Below, in pieces: positions 1-8,775 of a stretch of DNA of 64,000 nucleotides. The DNA comes from Ignavibacteriota bacterium. GTDB lineage: Bacteria > Bacteroidota > Ignavibacteria > Ignavibacteriales > Melioribacteraceae. The notes below the pieces were generated by a model. The model worked only from the letters and a program-made list of their open reading frames with translations. It did not search any database and was not told the origin of the DNA. The position numbers and the translations under genes were made by a program. Where the stretch lies: assembly GCA_016708125.1 (NCBI GenBank), contig JADJGF010000001.1, positions 704,001-768,000 on the forward strand, given 5' to 3'. Positions within the stretch are counted from its first letter, which is position 1. Every line of letters starts with the position of its first letter.

Positions 1-1
1 T

Positions 2-949
2 TATATTTCTCCGATGTTTCGTCAAGAACGACCGCAAGCCGGAAGATTAAGACAATTTCATCAATTTGGAATTGAAGCTTTGGGAAGCCACAATCCCGCA
101 TTGGATGCTGAAGTAATTCAAGTTGCATTTAATATTTTAGAAAAATTAGGATTGAAAAATATTGAAGTAAATTTGAATTCTCTTGGCGTTCCGGAAGAAA
201 GAAATAAATTTGCCGAAGCTTTGAAAGAATTTATTGCAAATAAAAAAAATGAATTATCCGAAGACAGTAAAAATAGATTTGATACAAATGTTCTTAGAAT
301 TTTAGACAGCAAAAATGATCAAGATCAAAAATTATTAATTGGTTCACCCAAACTTATTGATTTTCTTGGCGAAGAGAGTTTATCACATTTTAATAAAGTA
401 AAAGAATTTTTAACAATTGCTAAAATTCCATTTAAAGAAAATCATAAATTGGTTCGCGGTTTGGATTATTACACTCACACAACTTTTGAAATTCTTAGTT
501 CAAGCGTAGGTTCACAAAGTGCTTTGTGCGGCGGCGGAAGATACAATTTATTGATTGAACAACTTGGCGGTGATTCAACTCCGGCAGTTGGATTTGCAGC
601 TGGAATTGAAAGAATTTTACTCGCATGCAAATCTGAAAATTCATTTCAACCGGATAATGAAAATATTGATATTTACATTCTCAGATTGAATAACGAACTT
701 GAGACGAAAATTTTTGAAATCGCAAGTGAGTTAAGAAAAAATAATTTAAATGTTGAATTTGATTATTTATCAAGAAGTGTAAAAGCACAAATGCGCGAAG
801 CAAATAAATTGAATTCAAAATATGTTTTATTTCTCGGCGGCGATGAATATTCAAAAGGTGAAGTGCAATTAAAAAATATGCAAAGCGGCGAGCAGAGTTT
901 ATTAAATTTAACCGAATTAGAAAAGGTTGAAATAATTCTTAGTAAATAA
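2..949 (+). CDS. hisS: Histidyl-tRNA synthetase, 5'-truncated by the window edge
   Basis: Class II aminoacyl-tRNA synthetase that charges tRNA-His in the cytoplasm. The reading frame is open from base 2 and enters in motif 2 (YISPMFRQERPQAGRLRQFH), so the first ~110 residues of a ~420-residue enzyme lie outside the window; the ATG at 14 is an internal Met. Visible landmarks are the histidine-specific stretch LVRGLDYYTHTTFE, motif 3 (AVGFAAGIERILLA) and a C-terminal ~95-residue anticodon-binding domain starting near DIYILRLNNE. It ends in TAA and is followed by a palindromic repeat element rather than an obvious terminator. Identity is secure; only the N-terminus is unseen. Confidence 0.97.
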   Translation, partial: YISPMFRQERPQAGRLRQFHQFGIEALGSHNPALDAEVIQVAFNILEKLGLKNIEVNLNSLGVPEERNKFAEALKEFIANKKNELSEDSKNRFDTNVLRILDSKNDQDQKLLIGSPKLIDFLGEESLSHFNKVKEFLTIAKIPFKENHKLVRGLDYYTHTTFEILSSSVGSQSALCGGGRYNLLIEQLGGDSTPAVGFAAGIERILLACKSENSFQPDNENIDIYILRLNNELETKIFEIASELRKNNLNVEFDYLSRSVKAQMREANKLNSKYVLFLGGDEYSKGEVQLKNMQSGEQSLLNLTELEKVEIILSK

Positions 950-963
950 ATATTTTATTTTCA

Positions 964-1052
964 GTCATTCCCGAATGTTTCAATCGGGAATCTACAAAGT
1001 CGAACCATGGATTCCCACTCCTGCCTGCCGCAGGCAAGTTCGTGGGAATGAC
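964..1052. repeat. Dispersed palindromic repeat, complete-looking copy
   Basis: An 89-base element bounded by GTCATTCCC (964-972) and its exact inverse GGGAATGAC (1044-1052). Inside are further inverted repeats: CCCGA/TCGGG (970-974 and 984-988), GGGAATC/GATTCCC, and a GC-rich GCCTGC/GCAGGC hairpin, giving a cloverleaf-like fold. The GC-rich core is unlike the AT-rich surroundings. It carries no gene and ends only 25 bases before the rlmB start. A truncated copy lies at 5018. It resembles small non-autonomous palindromic elements common in Bacteroidota intergenic DNA; mobility is inferred. Confidence 0.8.
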
Positions 1053-1077
1053 AAGACCTAAAAAATTAATAATCATA

Positions 1078-1806
1078 ATGCAAAAAATATTTGGAAGAAA
1101 ACCGGTTCTTGAAGCTTTAAATTCAAATGCTGAAATTGATCAAATCTATATCCAGTATGGCTTAAACGGCTCTATTGTTGATCAAATTAAAAATCTCGCA
1201 AATAAATCCAACGTAAAAGTTACTCAGCTTTCACCGCAAAAATTTGAGCAAATTGCGGAAGATAAAAACACTCAAGGAATTATCGCCATAAAAAGTGATT
1301 TCAGTTATTCTGAAATTGATGAAATATTAATCGATGCTGAAAATTCTAAATTTCCGTTATTACTGCTTTTGGATTCAATTCAAGATCCGCATAATTTGGG
1401 AGCAATAATTAGAACAGCAGAATGTGCCGGTGTAAACGGAATTATCACCACAATTAAAAATAGCGTTTCGGTAAACAATACTGTTGAAAAAACTTCTGCC
1501 GGTGCAACAAATCATATAAAAATTGCGCGGGTAAATAATCTAGTAAACACAATTGAAATTCTTAAACAAAATGGATATTGGATTGTTGGATCAAAACTTG
1601 GCAATTCTCAAAATTATACTTCAATAGATTATAAACAGCCAATCGCGTTAATTATTGGAAATGAAGAAAAAGGAATCCGACATTTAATTTCTGAGAAGTG
1701 TGATTTTCTTGCTGAAATTCCAATGCAAGGAAAAATTCAAAGTCTTAATGTTTCTGTTGCAACCGGTGTTTTACTTTTCGAAATTTTACGATCGAGAAAT
1801 AATTAA
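1078..1806 (+). CDS. rlmB: 23S rRNA 2'-O-methyltransferase, SpoU/TrmH family (RlmB-like)
   Basis: SAM-dependent 2'-O-ribose methyltransferase of the SPOUT class, expected to methylate 23S rRNA (G2251 in E. coli RlmB). The 242-residue product has the N-terminal L30e-like substrate domain (MQKIFGRKPVLEAL onward) and the three SpoU motifs: LDSIQDPHNLGAIIRTAE (~99-116), IIGNEEKGIR (~190) and IPMQGKIQSLNVSVA near the C-terminus, which forms the knotted SAM site. An upstream in-frame ATG at 1042 would add MGMTRPKKLIII, but those codons come from the repeat element and fit no family N-terminus, so the ATG at 1078 is preferred. The related tRNA enzyme TrmH is a less likely alternative because of the N-terminal domain. 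Confidence 0.93.
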   Translation: MQKIFGRKPVLEALNSNAEIDQIYIQYGLNGSIVDQIKNLANKSNVKVTQLSPQKFEQIAEDKNTQGIIAIKSDFSYSEIDEILIDAENSKFPLLLLLDSIQDPHNLGAIIRTAECAGVNGIITTIKNSVSVNNTVEKTSAGATNHIKIARVNNLVNTIEILKQNGYWIVGSKLGNSQNYTSIDYKQPIALIIGNEEKGIRHLISEKCDFLAEIPMQGKIQSLNVSVATGVLLFEILRSRNN

Positions 1807-1830
1807 ACCTTTTTCTAAAATTAAAAATCC

Positions 1831-2196
1831 ATGATAATTTTTATAGTTGCAATTTCAGTCTTTTTAATAAATTTACCATTTGGATATTGGCGATCAAAAG
1901 TTAAAAAATTTTCACCGCAATGGTTTTTAGCAATTCACCTTCCGGTTCCATTCGTAATTTTACTAAGAATTTATTCTAATATTGGGTTTGAATTTTATAC
2001 TTATCCAATTTTGATTGGAAGTTTTTTTCTCGGACAATTTTTTGGGAAAAACATTAATTCCAAAATTTTTAAAATTTTCAAATTGAAAAAGAGATTTTTA
2101 AAAGATTCGATCTTCCAAAAGATCTTATCTTCGGAGTACGTAATAAAAAACCTCGAAAGTTTTGTAACTTCCGAGGTTTCTGTTTTTTACTCCTAA
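1831..2196 (+). CDS. Small membrane protein of unknown function
   Basis: 121 residues, not recognised. Three hydrophobic segments are visible (residues ~1-20, ~31-47 and ~55-72), followed by a lysine-rich segment, suggesting an inner-membrane protein with a basic cytoplasmic tail. It starts 24 bases after rlmB and may be co-transcribed. The last ~16 codons coincide with a terminator-like inverted repeat (2148-2179), so the C-terminus is encoded by the hairpin; the natural C-terminus may have been replaced when the hairpin formed or inserted. No conserved motif is visible. Confidence 0.6.
   Translation: MIIFIVAISVFLINLPFGYWRSKVKKFSPQWFLAIHLPVPFVILLRIYSNIGFEFYTYPILIGSFFLGQFFGKNINSKIFKIFKLKKRFLKDSIFQKILSSEYVIKNLESFVTSEVSVFYS
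2148..2187. terminator. Bidirectional rho-independent terminator
   Basis: Arms at 2148-2161 and 2166-2179 (AAACCTCGAAAGTT and AACTTCCGAGGTTT) pair at 13 of 14 positions around a four-base loop. A T-rich tract follows on the plus strand (2180-2187) and an A-run precedes (2144-2150), so it can serve the rlmB side and the convergent cytochrome c peroxidase gene. It overlaps the coding end of the small membrane protein. Confidence 0.8.
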
Positions 2197-2217
2197 ATTC
2201 TAACTTCTTTTTACTAA

Positions 2218-3228
2218 CTACTTTTTATTTGCTTTCGCTAATTCAATATCCGTCAACGCACCAAAAAATGTTACAACTTTTTTAACTTCTTCCGGAGTAA
2301 GCGGATTTACTAATTGCATATTTGACATTTGTGTAACTGCATCTTCCAAAGTTGCCGAAGCACCATCATGGAAATATGGAGCGGTTAAAGCAATATTTCT
2401 TAAAGTCGGAACTTTAAACATAAATTTTTCTGCTTCATTTTTTGTAATATCAAATCTGCCCATATCTTTTGTATCTGAATAAGGTTTGTACAATCCCATT
2501 TTTTGATACATGTTTCCGCCCAAAAGTGGACCGGTATGACAAGTGGTACAACCTTTGTTCATAAAAATTTCCAAACCTTGAGCTTCTTCATCAGTCAATG
2601 CATTTGGATTTCCGCCTAAAAAGAAATCGAATCTATCTTTTGTAATTAATGTTCTTTCAAATGCGGCAACAGCTTCACCTAAATTATCCCAAGAAATTTT
2701 TGGATTTGATGGAAATGCTTTTGCAAACATTTCGACATATTCCGGCATTGCAGTTAATTTATCTTCAACTTCTTTTGGATTATCCATTCCCATTTCGAGA
2801 GGATTTAAAATTGGACCCAATGCTTGTTCTTTTAAATCTTTTGCTCTTCCATCCCAAAATTGTACAAATTGAAAACCCGCATTTAAAACTGTTGGAGAAT
2901 TTCTTGTACCAATTGTTCCGGTTTTTGCTCCCGGTGAAGTTGGTTTATTATCAACTCCGGCTTTTCCGGGATCAATTGAATGACAAGTATTACAAGATTG
3001 AGTATTTGTTTTAGATAACTTTTCTTCAAAATACAATTTTTTTCCTAATGCAATTTTTTCCGGTGTATCGGTTTCAGCTCCCGGCATTGAAGCTGGTAAT
3101 TTCATAAAAATACCGTTCGCTTTTGCTTGCAATGCAATTTTATCAATTTCCGGTTTAGATTCACCGCAAGAGACAATTATTGCCAACGCAATTGTGCCTA
3201 ACAAAAAAATACTTATTACTTTTCTCAT
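2218..3228 (-). CDS. Diheme cytochrome c peroxidase (MauG/CcpA family), lipoprotein
   Basis: Reduces H2O2 to water with electrons from small cytochromes, outside the cytoplasm. The 336-residue protein has a lipoprotein signal ending in IVSC (Cys21), so it is probably membrane-anchored. Two heme-binding motifs are visible: CNTCH at 79-83 (peroxidatic domain) and CTTCH at 227-231 (electron-transfer domain). Family stretches include FQFVQFWDGRAKDLKEQA and FKVPTLRNIALTAPYFHDG. Length fits bacterial diheme peroxidases. It is divergent from the suf operon, sharing a 207-base intergenic region, which may link peroxide defence and Fe-S repair; shared control is only inferred. Confidence 0.95.
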   Translation of the reverse strand: MRKVISIFLLGTIALAIIVSCGESKPEIDKIALQAKANGIFMKLPASMPGAETDTPEKIALGKKLYFEEKLSKTNTQSCNTCHSIDPGKAGVDNKPTSPGAKTGTIGTRNSPTVLNAGFQFVQFWDGRAKDLKEQALGPILNPLEMGMDNPKEVEDKLTAMPEYVEMFAKAFPSNPKISWDNLGEAVAAFERTLITKDRFDFFLGGNPNALTDEEAQGLEIFMNKGCTTCHTGPLLGGNMYQKMGLYKPYSDTKDMGRFDITKNEAEKFMFKVPTLRNIALTAPYFHDGASATLEDAVTQMSNMQLVNPLTPEEVKKVVTFFGALTDIELAKANKK

Positions 3229-3319
3229 TTTTACCTCATTTTATTTGGAATTCTATTTATGAATTCTGGAATAATTTATACACTAAAATAAAAAAATAGA
3301 TAATCATTAAAAATTTTCT

Positions 3320-3345
3320 TGTTAAGTTTTTTCTGTTTTTTAACA
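3320..3345. promoter_or_regulatory. Candidate operator (inverted repeat) upstream of sufB
   Basis: TGTTAA (3320-3325) and TTAACA (3340-3345) form an inverted repeat with a 14-base T-rich spacer, about 35 bases upstream of the candidate suf -35 box. The position between the divergent peroxidase and suf genes fits a regulator site, possibly for the Rrf2 protein encoded at the end of the suf operon. AT-rich sequence makes chance occurrence possible. Confidence 0.35.
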
Positions 3346-3378
3346 TTTGGAAAAAGAAAAAAAGGAATTTTTCTAATC

Positions 3379-3407
3379 TTGATTTTTTTTGCAAGATTAC
3401 GTACTTT
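3379..3407 (+). promoter_or_regulatory. Candidate sigma-70 promoter of the suf operon
   Basis: TTGATT (3379-3384) and TACTTT (3402-3407) are separated by exactly 17 bases, followed by a ~25-base leader to the sufB ATG at 3436. Spacing and position are good; the boxes match the canonical hexamers partially (5/6 at -35, 4/6 at -10). Confidence 0.5.
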
Positions 3408-3435
3408 TACTTCAGAAATAAAAAAGGTTATTTAA

Positions 3436-4893
3436 ATGAGTGAAGATTTGCGTGAAGATATTAAAATAATTGAAGAGCATACCAATACAGAATATAAATG
3501 GGGATTTGTAACCGAAATTGAAGAAGATGAATTTCCCAAAGGATTAAATGAAGGTATAATTAGGTTGCTTTCTCAAAAGAAAAATGAACCTGAATGGATG
3601 ACCGAATGGCGGTTAAAGGCTTACAGGCATTGGCTAACAATGGAAGAACCAAATTGGGCAAAAATTAAAAAAGATAAATTTGATTACCAAAATCTCAAAT
3701 ATTATTCTGCTCCGAAGAAAAAACCGGAGTTGGAAAGTCTGGATCAAGTTGATCCCGAATTATTAGCAACATTTGAAAAATTAGGAATCCCTTTAGAAGA
3801 ACAAAAGATTTTAAGCGGTGTGGCAGTTGATGCAGTTTTTGATTCGGTTTCCGTAGCTACAACTTTCAAAGAAACACTTGCAGAAAAAGGAATTATTTTT
3901 TGTTCGATTTCTGAAGCAATTAGAGAACATTCAGATTTGGTAAAAAAATATTTGGGATCTGTTGTTCCTCAAACAGATAATTATTTTGCGACTTTAAATT
4001 CTGCTGTATTTAGTGATGGCTCATTCGTCTATATTCCTAAAGGTGTTAGATGTCCTATGGAACTTTCAACTTATTTTAGAATTAATGCAATGGATACTGG
4101 ACAGTTTGAACGAACATTAATAATTGCTGATGAAAATAGTTACGTTAGTTATTTAGAAGGTTGCACAGCTCCCTTGAGAGATACAAATCAACTTCACGCT
4201 GCAATTGTTGAATTAGTTGCTCTAGAGAATGCAGAAATTAAATATTCAACAGTTCAGAATTGGTTCCCGGGAGATAAAGAAGGTAAAGGTGGAATTTATA
4301 ATTTTGTTACAAAACGCGGAATTTGTAAAGGTAATAATTCTAAAATTTCGTGGACGCAAGTCGAAACCGGCTCCGCAATTACTTGGAAATATCCAAGCTG
4401 TATTTTGCAAGGAGATAATTCAGTTGGAGAATTTTACTCCGTTGCAGTAACAAATAATTATCAGCAAGCTGATACCGGAACAAAAATGATTCACTTGGGA
4501 AAAAATACAAGCAGTACAATTGTATCAAAAGGAATTTCTGCCGGAAATAGTAATAATTCATACAGAGGTTTGGTTAAAGTTGGGAAAAATGCAACTAACG
4601 CAAGAAATTTTTCACAGTGTGATTCAATGCTAATGGGAAATAATTGCGGTGCACATACTTTTCCATATTTAGAAATAAGTAACAATACTGCTACTGTTGA
4701 GCACGAAGCAACAACTTCAAAAGTTGGAGAAGATCAAATATTTTATTTGAACCAGAGAGGAATTTCAACCGAAGATGCAGTGAATATGATTGTCAACGGT
4801 TTTTGTAAAGAAGTTTTTAACGAACTTCCGATGGAATTTGCAGTTGAAGCACAAAAACTACTTGCAATCAGTCTAGAAGGAAGTGTAGGGTAA
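3436..4893 (+). CDS. sufB: Fe-S cluster assembly scaffold subunit SufB
   Basis: Core scaffold of the SufBC2D complex, which builds Fe-S clusters from SufS-derived sulfur. 485 residues, the usual SufB length. Diagnostic stretches include YIPKGVRCPMELSTYFRINA, EGCTAPLRDTNQLHAAIVEL and the C-terminal NFSQCDSMLMGNNCGAHT, which holds the cysteine region equivalent to the essential Cys405 of the E. coli protein. The beta-helix core spans roughly residues 150-440. It is the first gene of sufBCDS-sufT-brx-rrf2. The 182 bases to sufC are unusually long for a suf operon and contain remnants of a dispersed repeat. Confidence 0.98.
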   Translation: MSEDLREDIKIIEEHTNTEYKWGFVTEIEEDEFPKGLNEGIIRLLSQKKNEPEWMTEWRLKAYRHWLTMEEPNWAKIKKDKFDYQNLKYYSAPKKKPELESLDQVDPELLATFEKLGIPLEEQKILSGVAVDAVFDSVSVATTFKETLAEKGIIFCSISEAIREHSDLVKKYLGSVVPQTDNYFATLNSAVFSDGSFVYIPKGVRCPMELSTYFRINAMDTGQFERTLIIADENSYVSYLEGCTAPLRDTNQLHAAIVELVALENAEIKYSTVQNWFPGDKEGKGGIYNFVTKRGICKGNNSKISWTQVETGSAITWKYPSCILQGDNSVGEFYSVAVTNNYQQADTGTKMIHLGKNTSSTIVSKGISAGNSNNSYRGLVKVGKNATNARNFSQCDSMLMGNNCGAHTFPYLEISNNTATVEHEATTSKVGEDQIFYLNQRGISTEDAVNMIVNGFCKEVFNELPMEFAVEAQKLLAISLEGSVG

Positions 4894-4937
4894 GAAAATT
4901 AAAATTCAAAAATGATAAATCAAAATTAGATGGAATT

Positions 4938-5046
4938 GTCATTCGGAAAATTTCGTAAGAAATTGTCAGAAATCTGAGAATTTGAAGAACTAAAAAATAC
5001 AATTAAATATAAAAGTTGTCATTCCCGAATGTTTTAGTCGGGAATT
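4938..5046. repeat. Truncated dispersed repeat inside the suf operon
   Basis: GTCATTCCCGAATGTTTTAG at 5018 continuing to 5046 reproduces the left ~29 bases of the element at 964 with one or two changes, keeping its CCCGA/TCGGG hairpin but lacking the GC-rich centre and right end. A weaker GTCATTCGG start at 4938 may be an older, degenerate copy. The stretch lies between sufB and sufC and holds no gene; the RNA hairpin could affect relative expression of the two genes. Confidence 0.65.
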
Positions 5047-5075
5047 CAGAAATTGAAAAAGTAAAGGAAAATTAA

Positions 5076-5834
5076 ATGATCAAGATTAAAAATCTTCATG
5101 CAAATGTTGAAGGTACTGAAATATTAAAAGGAATCGATTTAGATGTAAATGCCGGAGAAATACATGCTATTATGGGTCCAAACGGTTCCGGAAAAAGTAC
5201 TTTGGCAAATGTTTTAGCCGGAAACGAAGCTTACGAAGTTACCGAAGGTGAAATTATTTTTAACGAAAAAAATATTGTTGAAATGGAACCGGATGTTAGA
5301 GCCCGCGAAGGATTATTTCTAGCCTTCCAATATCCAATTGAAATTCCGGGTGTTAGTAATTCCGTATTTTTAAAAACTGCAATAAATGAAATTAGAAAGC
5401 ATAACAATCAAGAAGAAATTTCCGCAAAAGATTTCTTAATTCTTATAAAGGAAAAAGCAAATATCTTAGGAATGGATAGCGCATTAATTAGTCGTTCGGT
5501 AAATCAAGGATTTTCCGGCGGTGAGAAAAAACGCAATGAAATTTTACAACTTTTAACTCTAAATCCAAAGCTTGCAGTACTTGATGAAACTGATTCCGGT
5601 CTTGATATTGATGCACTCAAAATTGTTGCGCATGGTGTAAATAAATTCAAAAGTAAAGAAAATGCTGTAATTCTTGTAACTCATTATCAAAGACTGCTTG
5701 ATTATATCGTTCCGGATTTTGTTCATGTTTTATATAAAGGAAAAATTGTAAAATCCGGTGATAAAAATTTAGCATTAGAATTAGAAGCACGCGGTTATGA
5801 TTGGATCATTAAAGAACAAACTGAACTTGTTTAA
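5076..5834 (+). CDS. sufC: Fe-S assembly ATPase SufC
   Basis: ABC-type ATPase of the SufBC2D scaffold; its ATP hydrolysis drives the conformational change that lets the cluster form at the SufB-SufD interface. 252 residues. Walker A GPNGSGKS at ~34-41, signature FSGGEKKRNEIL near 150, Walker B LAVLDETDSGLDID, and the switch histidine in VILVTHYQRL. The signature with GGEKKR is typical of SufC rather than of transporter ATPases. An AAGGAAA ribosome site precedes the ATG. Nine bases separate it from sufD. Confidence 0.98.
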   Translation: MIKIKNLHANVEGTEILKGIDLDVNAGEIHAIMGPNGSGKSTLANVLAGNEAYEVTEGEIIFNEKNIVEMEPDVRAREGLFLAFQYPIEIPGVSNSVFLKTAINEIRKHNNQEEISAKDFLILIKEKANILGMDSALISRSVNQGFSGGEKKRNEILQLLTLNPKLAVLDETDSGLDIDALKIVAHGVNKFKSKENAVILVTHYQRLLDYIVPDFVHVLYKGKIVKSGDKNLALELEARGYDWIIKEQTELV

Positions 5835-5843
5835 GGCAAAATA

Positions 5844-7157
5844 ATGAACAAAGAAAAAAATATAAAAAATTGGTATTTAGAAAATTTTCAAAAGTTTGAT
5901 AAAGTAAATAATGATAATTTTAAAAAGTTAAGAGCTGATGCAGCAAATGATTTTGAGAAATCAGAATTTCCGACAAAGAAAAATGAGGAATGGAAATACA
6001 CTAATATTTCTCCAATACTAAATAATGAATTCTTCCCCTCCCCATTGGTTAAGCAAGATTTTGAAAATATTTCAATAGATCAATATAAAATTCAAAATTT
6101 GGATACCCATCTTGTTGTTTTCATAAATGGAATATTTAACAAAGAATTATCTGAATTAAACGACATAGAAAATAATGTAATTATTGACAGTTTTTTTTCA
6201 CAATCAACTTTAAATCATGAATTAATTTCAAAATATTCTTCAAAGTTAGAAAGTGGTTTAAATTCATTCACATTATTAAATCATACTTTTACTTATGATG
6301 GTTGTTTTATTTATATTCCAAAAAATAAAATTGTAGAAAAGCCAATACATATTCTTAACATTTCTATTGATAACCCGAATAAACAACTAATTCAACCAAG
6401 AAATTTAATAATTGCAGAGGCAAATACTCAGGCAAATATTATTTACGATTTTGTTGGCAAAGACGGATTAGAATATTTTACAAATACAATTACTGATATT
6501 TCTGTTGGAGAAAATGCAAATTTGAGTTTTATTAAAATACAAAATGAATCTAACTTGGCTTTCCATATTGATAAAACCGATATTCATCAAAATAATTCAA
6601 GCATTCTTAATCACTTTTCGCTTTCATTCGGAAGTAAAATTGCAAGAAACGATATTAACACAAAATTAGATGGAGAAAATATTGAATGCCATCTTTTTGG
6701 GTTATACTTAGGAAATGATGAACAGCATATTGATAACCATACTTTTATAAATCATGCAAAACCAAATTGTATGAGCAATGAATTATATAAAGGTATTTTG
6801 GATGATAAAGCTAAAGGAGTGTTTTCCGGGAAAATATTAGTTGATCGAATTGCTCAGAAAACAAATGCGTTTCAGTCAAATAAATCAGTACTGCTTTCAA
6901 ATGAAGCCAGCATTGATGCAAAACCGCAACTGGAAATTTATGCAGATGATGTAAAATGCTCGCACGGAGCAACAGTTGGAAAACTTGATGAACAAGCATA
7001 TTTTTATATTCGATCAAGAGGTGTTTCTGCAGAAGCTGCAAGATCAATGCTCATAAGAGCATTTATCGATGATGTAGTAAGTGAGATTAAAATAGAACAA
7101 TTAAAAGATAAAGTAAATCACATAATATTTGAGCATTTACATAGAGAAGCATTCTAA
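5844..7157 (+). CDS. sufD: Fe-S cluster assembly subunit SufD
   Basis: Partner of SufB in the SufBC2D scaffold. 437 residues with the SufD N-terminal helical region carrying KKNEEWKYTNISP (~45-57), a beta-helix core, and the C-terminal family block LEIYADDVKCSHGATVGKLD with the conserved Cys-Ser-His needed for cluster assembly, then FYIRSRGVSAEAARSMLIRA. The stop overlaps the sufS start by one base (TAATG), indicating translational coupling. The N-terminal 180 residues are divergent, as usual for SufD. Confidence 0.96.
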   Translation: MNKEKNIKNWYLENFQKFDKVNNDNFKKLRADAANDFEKSEFPTKKNEEWKYTNISPILNNEFFPSPLVKQDFENISIDQYKIQNLDTHLVVFINGIFNKELSELNDIENNVIIDSFFSQSTLNHELISKYSSKLESGLNSFTLLNHTFTYDGCFIYIPKNKIVEKPIHILNISIDNPNKQLIQPRNLIIAEANTQANIIYDFVGKDGLEYFTNTITDISVGENANLSFIKIQNESNLAFHIDKTDIHQNNSSILNHFSLSFGSKIARNDINTKLDGENIECHLFGLYLGNDEQHIDNHTFINHAKPNCMSNELYKGILDDKAKGVFSGKILVDRIAQKTNAFQSNKSVLLSNEASIDAKPQLEIYADDVKCSHGATVGKLDEQAYFYIRSRGVSAEAARSMLIRAFIDDVVSEIKIEQLKDKVNHIIFEHLHREAF

Positions 7158-8431
7158 TGAATTTTGATGTTGATATTAAGCACAGTACAAAGCAAACAAA
7201 AACTTTTAGAAAATTTTTTGTTGATGATGTTAGAAACGATTTTCCAATTCTAAAAAGATTTGTTAATGGAAAGCCATTAGTTTATTTGGATAATGCCGCA
7301 ACTTCACAAAAACCTCAATCTGTAATTGATGCTATTACAAATTATTACACTTACGAAAATGCCAATATTCATAGGGGTTTGCATTTCTTAAGTGAACTGG
7401 CGACTGAATCTTATGAAAGTGCTCGTTTAAAAATAAAAGAGTTTTTAAATGCAATGAGTGTTTCGGAAATAATTTTTGTTCGAGGAGCAACGGAAGGAAT
7501 AAATTTAGTATCTAATTCACTTTGCAGAGCAAATTATTTTTCCGAAGGTGACGAAATTATAATTTCGTATATGGAACATCATTCTAATATTGTCCCTTGG
7601 CAATTACTTTGTGAAAGAAAAAATTTAATTCTAAAAGTGGTTCCAGTTAATGATAGCGGTGAATTTATATTTGAAGAATTTGAAAAATTAATATCACCTA
7701 AAACAAAACTTGTTTCGGTTGTTCATATTTCAAATGCATTGGGTACAATAAATCCGGTTAAAGAAATTGTAAAGAAAGCTCACGAATTTAATATCCCAGT
7801 TTTGTTAGATGGAGCCCAAGCAGTTTCTCATGTTAAGGTTGATGTTCAAGATTTGGATTGTGATTTTTATGTTTTTTCCGGACATAAAGTTTTTGGTCCT
7901 ACCGGCATTGGAGTTCTTTATGGTAAGACAGAATTTTTAGATAAAATGCCTCCATTTCAAGGTGGCGGCGATATGATTAGAGAAGTTACGTTTGAAGGGA
8001 CAACTTATGATGATCTCCCGCAAAAATTTGAAGCTGGAACTCCGAATATTGTTGGAGGAATTGCTCTGGGAACAGCTATTGATTATTTAACCTCATTCAA
8101 CTCCGAAGATATTGCTCTACATGAAGATAAATTATTAAAGTATGCAACCGATAGACTGCTTCAGATTGAAGGATTGAAAATTATTGGAACTGCAAAAGAA
8201 AAAGCTTCAGTTGTGTCATTCGTTATTAAAGGAATTCACCCTTATGATATTGGGACAATAATTGATACGGACGGAATTGCAATAAGAACCGGACACCATT
8301 GCACAATGCCACTTATTAAGAGATTTGGTCAACCGGCGACTGCAAGAGCATCATTTTCAATGTACAATAAAATTGAAGAAATTGATCAATTGTATTCTGC
8401 ACTTTTAAAAGTTAAAAAAATGTTTTCTTAG
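7157..8431 (+). CDS. sufS: Cysteine desulfurase SufS
   Basis: Group II PLP-dependent cysteine desulfurase that supplies persulfide sulfur to SufBC2D. 424 residues, with about 20 more N-terminal residues than most homologues. YLDNAATSQKP (~43), the PLP lysine in SGHKVFGPTG (Lys244) and the short-loop catalytic cysteine in RTGHHCTMPL (Cys382) are all present. The RTGHHC loop is the group II type, which normally needs SufE or SufU as sulfur acceptor; neither is in this window. Start overlaps the sufD stop. Confidence 0.97.
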   Translation: MNFDVDIKHSTKQTKTFRKFFVDDVRNDFPILKRFVNGKPLVYLDNAATSQKPQSVIDAITNYYTYENANIHRGLHFLSELATESYESARLKIKEFLNAMSVSEIIFVRGATEGINLVSNSLCRANYFSEGDEIIISYMEHHSNIVPWQLLCERKNLILKVVPVNDSGEFIFEEFEKLISPKTKLVSVVHISNALGTINPVKEIVKKAHEFNIPVLLDGAQAVSHVKVDVQDLDCDFYVFSGHKVFGPTGIGVLYGKTEFLDKMPPFQGGGDMIREVTFEGTTYDDLPQKFEAGTPNIVGGIALGTAIDYLTSFNSEDIALHEDKLLKYATDRLLQIEGLKIIGTAKEKASVVSFVIKGIHPYDIGTIIDTDGIAIRTGHHCTMPLIKRFGQPATARASFSMYNKIEEIDQLYSALLKVKKMFS

Positions 8432-8439
8432 GTACTTCA

Positions 8440-8754
8440 ATGATTGATAAAGGATATTTAGAGCAAAAAATAATTTCTGTTTTAGAAACTGTTTATGATC
8501 CGGAAATTCCCGTAAACATTTACGAACTTGGTATGATTTACAATATTAAAATAGATGATGGTGCTAATGTTGAAATCATGATGACACTAACTTCACCAGC
8601 ATGCCCGGTTGCTGAAAGTTTACCCGGAGAAGTAAGGCAACGAATTAAAGAAATTGAAAATGTTAATGATGTAAAAATTAATTTAGTCTGGGAACCTCCA
8701 TGGAATAAGGATATGATGAGTGATGAAGCAAAATTAAATTTAGGATTTTTATAA
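8440..8754 (+). CDS. SufT-like MIP18/DUF59 Fe-S maturation protein
   Basis: 104-residue MIP18-family (formerly DUF59) protein. Family residues visible are VYDPEIPVNIYELGMIYNI (~17-35) and the TSPACPVAESLP motif (~49-60) with its conserved cysteine. Members encoded in SUF operons (SufT, PaaD-like) help mature Fe-S proteins, especially under high demand. It sits 8 bases behind sufS and is clearly part of the operon. The exact client set cannot be inferred from sequence. Confidence 0.9.
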   Translation: MIDKGYLEQKIISVLETVYDPEIPVNIYELGMIYNIKIDDGANVEIMMTLTSPACPVAESLPGEVRQRIKEIENVNDVKINLVWEPPWNKDMMSDEAKLNLGFL

Positions 8755-8775
8755 TAGTTTTTAGAAAGGAAAAAA

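Noticed and set aside
1042..1077. Upstream ATG for rlmB
   Set aside because: The extra codons derive from the right end of the palindromic repeat; the conserved N-terminus starts at 1078.
3245..3270. Repeated AGAATTC motif upstream of the peroxidase gene as an operator
   Set aside because: Two short AT-rich direct repeats are too weak to separate from chance.
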